This document shows positions 62,231-64,000 of a stretch of 64,000 nt of DNA, in pieces. A program made the position numbers and the translations under genes. Position 1 is the first letter of the stretch. Every line of letters begins with the position of its first letter. The notes beneath the pieces are model-generated. The model did no database searches and was not told where the DNA came from. It saw only the letters and a list, made by a program, of their open reading frames with translations. Source of the stretch: Eublepharis macularius (taxonomy: Eukaryota > Chordata > Lepidosauria > Squamata > Eublepharidae); NCBI RefSeq assembly GCF_028583425.1, contig NC_072791.1, positions 45,515,368 through 45,579,367 of the forward strand. The letters are read 5' to 3'.

Positions 62231-62810
62231 AGAAGCTCAGTGCTATCATCTTGACAGACAAGAATGTGGTGTTTCTAGTATCAAAGTAGAGATTAGAGAT
62301 GTTAATTAGTTCAGCTATACCTGGTACAGGTAACCCCTGGCAAGTGTGCTGACAATGGCACACCAGACCATTTGCTTGGCTTCTAGAGGACCAGCCAGAT
62401 CCCTGTTCGAGCATCTGAGGCACTAGCAGCCTTTATTGGCCCAGCAGTGTGAGAGATGGCAGTAGGCATGGCTTGTGCTCATTATTTCCTCCCAGACTTG
62501 CATAGTCACTAGCTGAGTCCAAGGTGAATCCCTGAGATGCTGGCTGCTCTGTTTGGGCTTGACTTGCTCTGAATGTGTCTGGCCAAGTACACCCCACCCC
62601 TGCATTTTGTTTGCTAGCACTCCAGCATCTTCACAGGTAGACACTATCCTTTTTTCAAAAAGGTTTCCTGCCCCAGTTCTATTCTTTTATCTTACCACTA
62701 GACCTATTGTATATTAGTCCTTATTTGCCTATCTTTCAGCAATTGAGAGTGGTCCTCATTCACTCTGAGTGGATGAATTGATTTCATTTGATACTATTTT
62801 AAACTGCTTT

Positions 62811-63196
<386 letters not shown>

Positions 63197-63279
63197 AATC
63201 CTCCTCCAGGCACACTTTTTTTGTCCACAGCATAGAGTATAACTACATTTGAGTAATGGTTGAATGTTTTGTGCATCTT

Positions 63280-63362
63280 ATGAAATGTGCGCTGATTCAT
63301 GAAAGCATATCCTCAAATAAATTTTGTTAGTTTTTAAGGTACCACTGGATTACAGTTTTATT
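63280..63362 (+). mobile_element. Foldback/Penelope-like repeat, right part
   Basis: GATTCATGAAAGCATATCCT, AATTTTGTTAGTTTTTAAGG and TACCACTGGATTACAG form the right arm, complementary in arrangement to 62075-62170. Confidence 0.5.
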
Positions 63363-64000
63363 TTAGCTAAGAAAAGATTTGAACCATGACATTATTTTTA
63401 TATATTAATTTTTATTTATTTTATTCAATTTATATTCTGCTCTCCCCACAAATTTGGGGCCGAACCCAACATCCTGTCCATTGTTGCAATACATGGGTCC
63501 ATATATTCTCAGAGTTGTCATAGATCAGGTAATGGACTTTTGCTGATGCATGCCAACCCTTCCTGCCTCCCTCCTCCCCTCACTCATATCATGTCTACCT
63601 TAATAATTGAAGGAGGGTCCAGATGTCAAAGTGTTAGGTTGGCAACAACCTTTTAAGTTTCTCCATGCACGTTCTTCTGTTCCTGTAGGTTGAATCTGAT
63701 CTTGAAAATAGACCCCAAAAGTGCTGCCTGTTCTGGGAGCTTCTAGGCTCTTGCAACAGCTTATTCATAAGCTAGCTGCTGCTGCAGAGTATCTCGTGCA
63801 CCCTGTAGAAGACTCAGGCAAAGATCACAAAAAGGTGTACTCTAGAATTTTGAAAGAATCATTTATTTTATAGAATTTTGCTTTGTGGCGCTTAGCTGAT
63901 GGTATGATTTCTGGTACTCTTCCTATTCCATGTTCGGTTTCCAGGGCAGAACAAAACTTGGTAATATGCTGGGAGGGGAAGTAGATCAGGATATTTTTCC

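Overview
The window is vertebrate nuclear DNA, most likely from a squamate reptile (lizard or snake; I cannot go further). Two conserved protein-coding genes can be recognised. The interspersed repeats are typical of squamates: tRNA-derived Sauria-type SINEs, 5S rRNA-derived SINEs, L2/CR1 and L1 LINEs, Penelope-like pieces and many short inverted-repeat elements. Coding is in short exons with GT-AG introns, and there is no sign of bacterial or organellar DNA.

Layout. 1-7760 is repeat-rich sequence downstream of FOS. 7765-11140 is a complete FOS gene on the minus strand: four coding exons, 367 codons, an AU-rich 3' UTR and poly(A) signal, with a preserved promoter (TATA-like box, CRE, CArG/SRE with Ets and AP-1-like sites, SIE) up to about 11500. 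11500-57880 is intergenic. It holds two CpG-rich islands with no recognised gene (about 13880-14720 and 36280-37030, the second with two RFX X-box-like motifs and a perfect CRE), a 5'-truncated L1 (25092-29055), L2/CR1 fragments, a probable solo LTR (34996-35520) and dozens of SINE and MITE copies. 57900-58720 is a CpG-island promoter with coding exon 1 of TMED10 (58112-58351, plus strand). From there to 64000 is TMED10 intron 1, containing a Penelope-like copy and a roughly 380-bp compound tetranucleotide repeat.

FOS and TMED10 lie head to head, about 47 kb apart between the FOS promoter and the TMED10 start. To my knowledge the same divergent order is found on human chromosome 14q24. The space between them is therefore where upstream FOS enhancers would be expected, and the two orphan CpG islands are the best places to look. 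No operon-like or novel multi-gene system is visible. The most unusual structures are hammerhead-ribozyme-like cores kept in three Penelope-like copies, a three-layer nest of insertions with clean target duplications, and the RFX/CRE island with no known gene.
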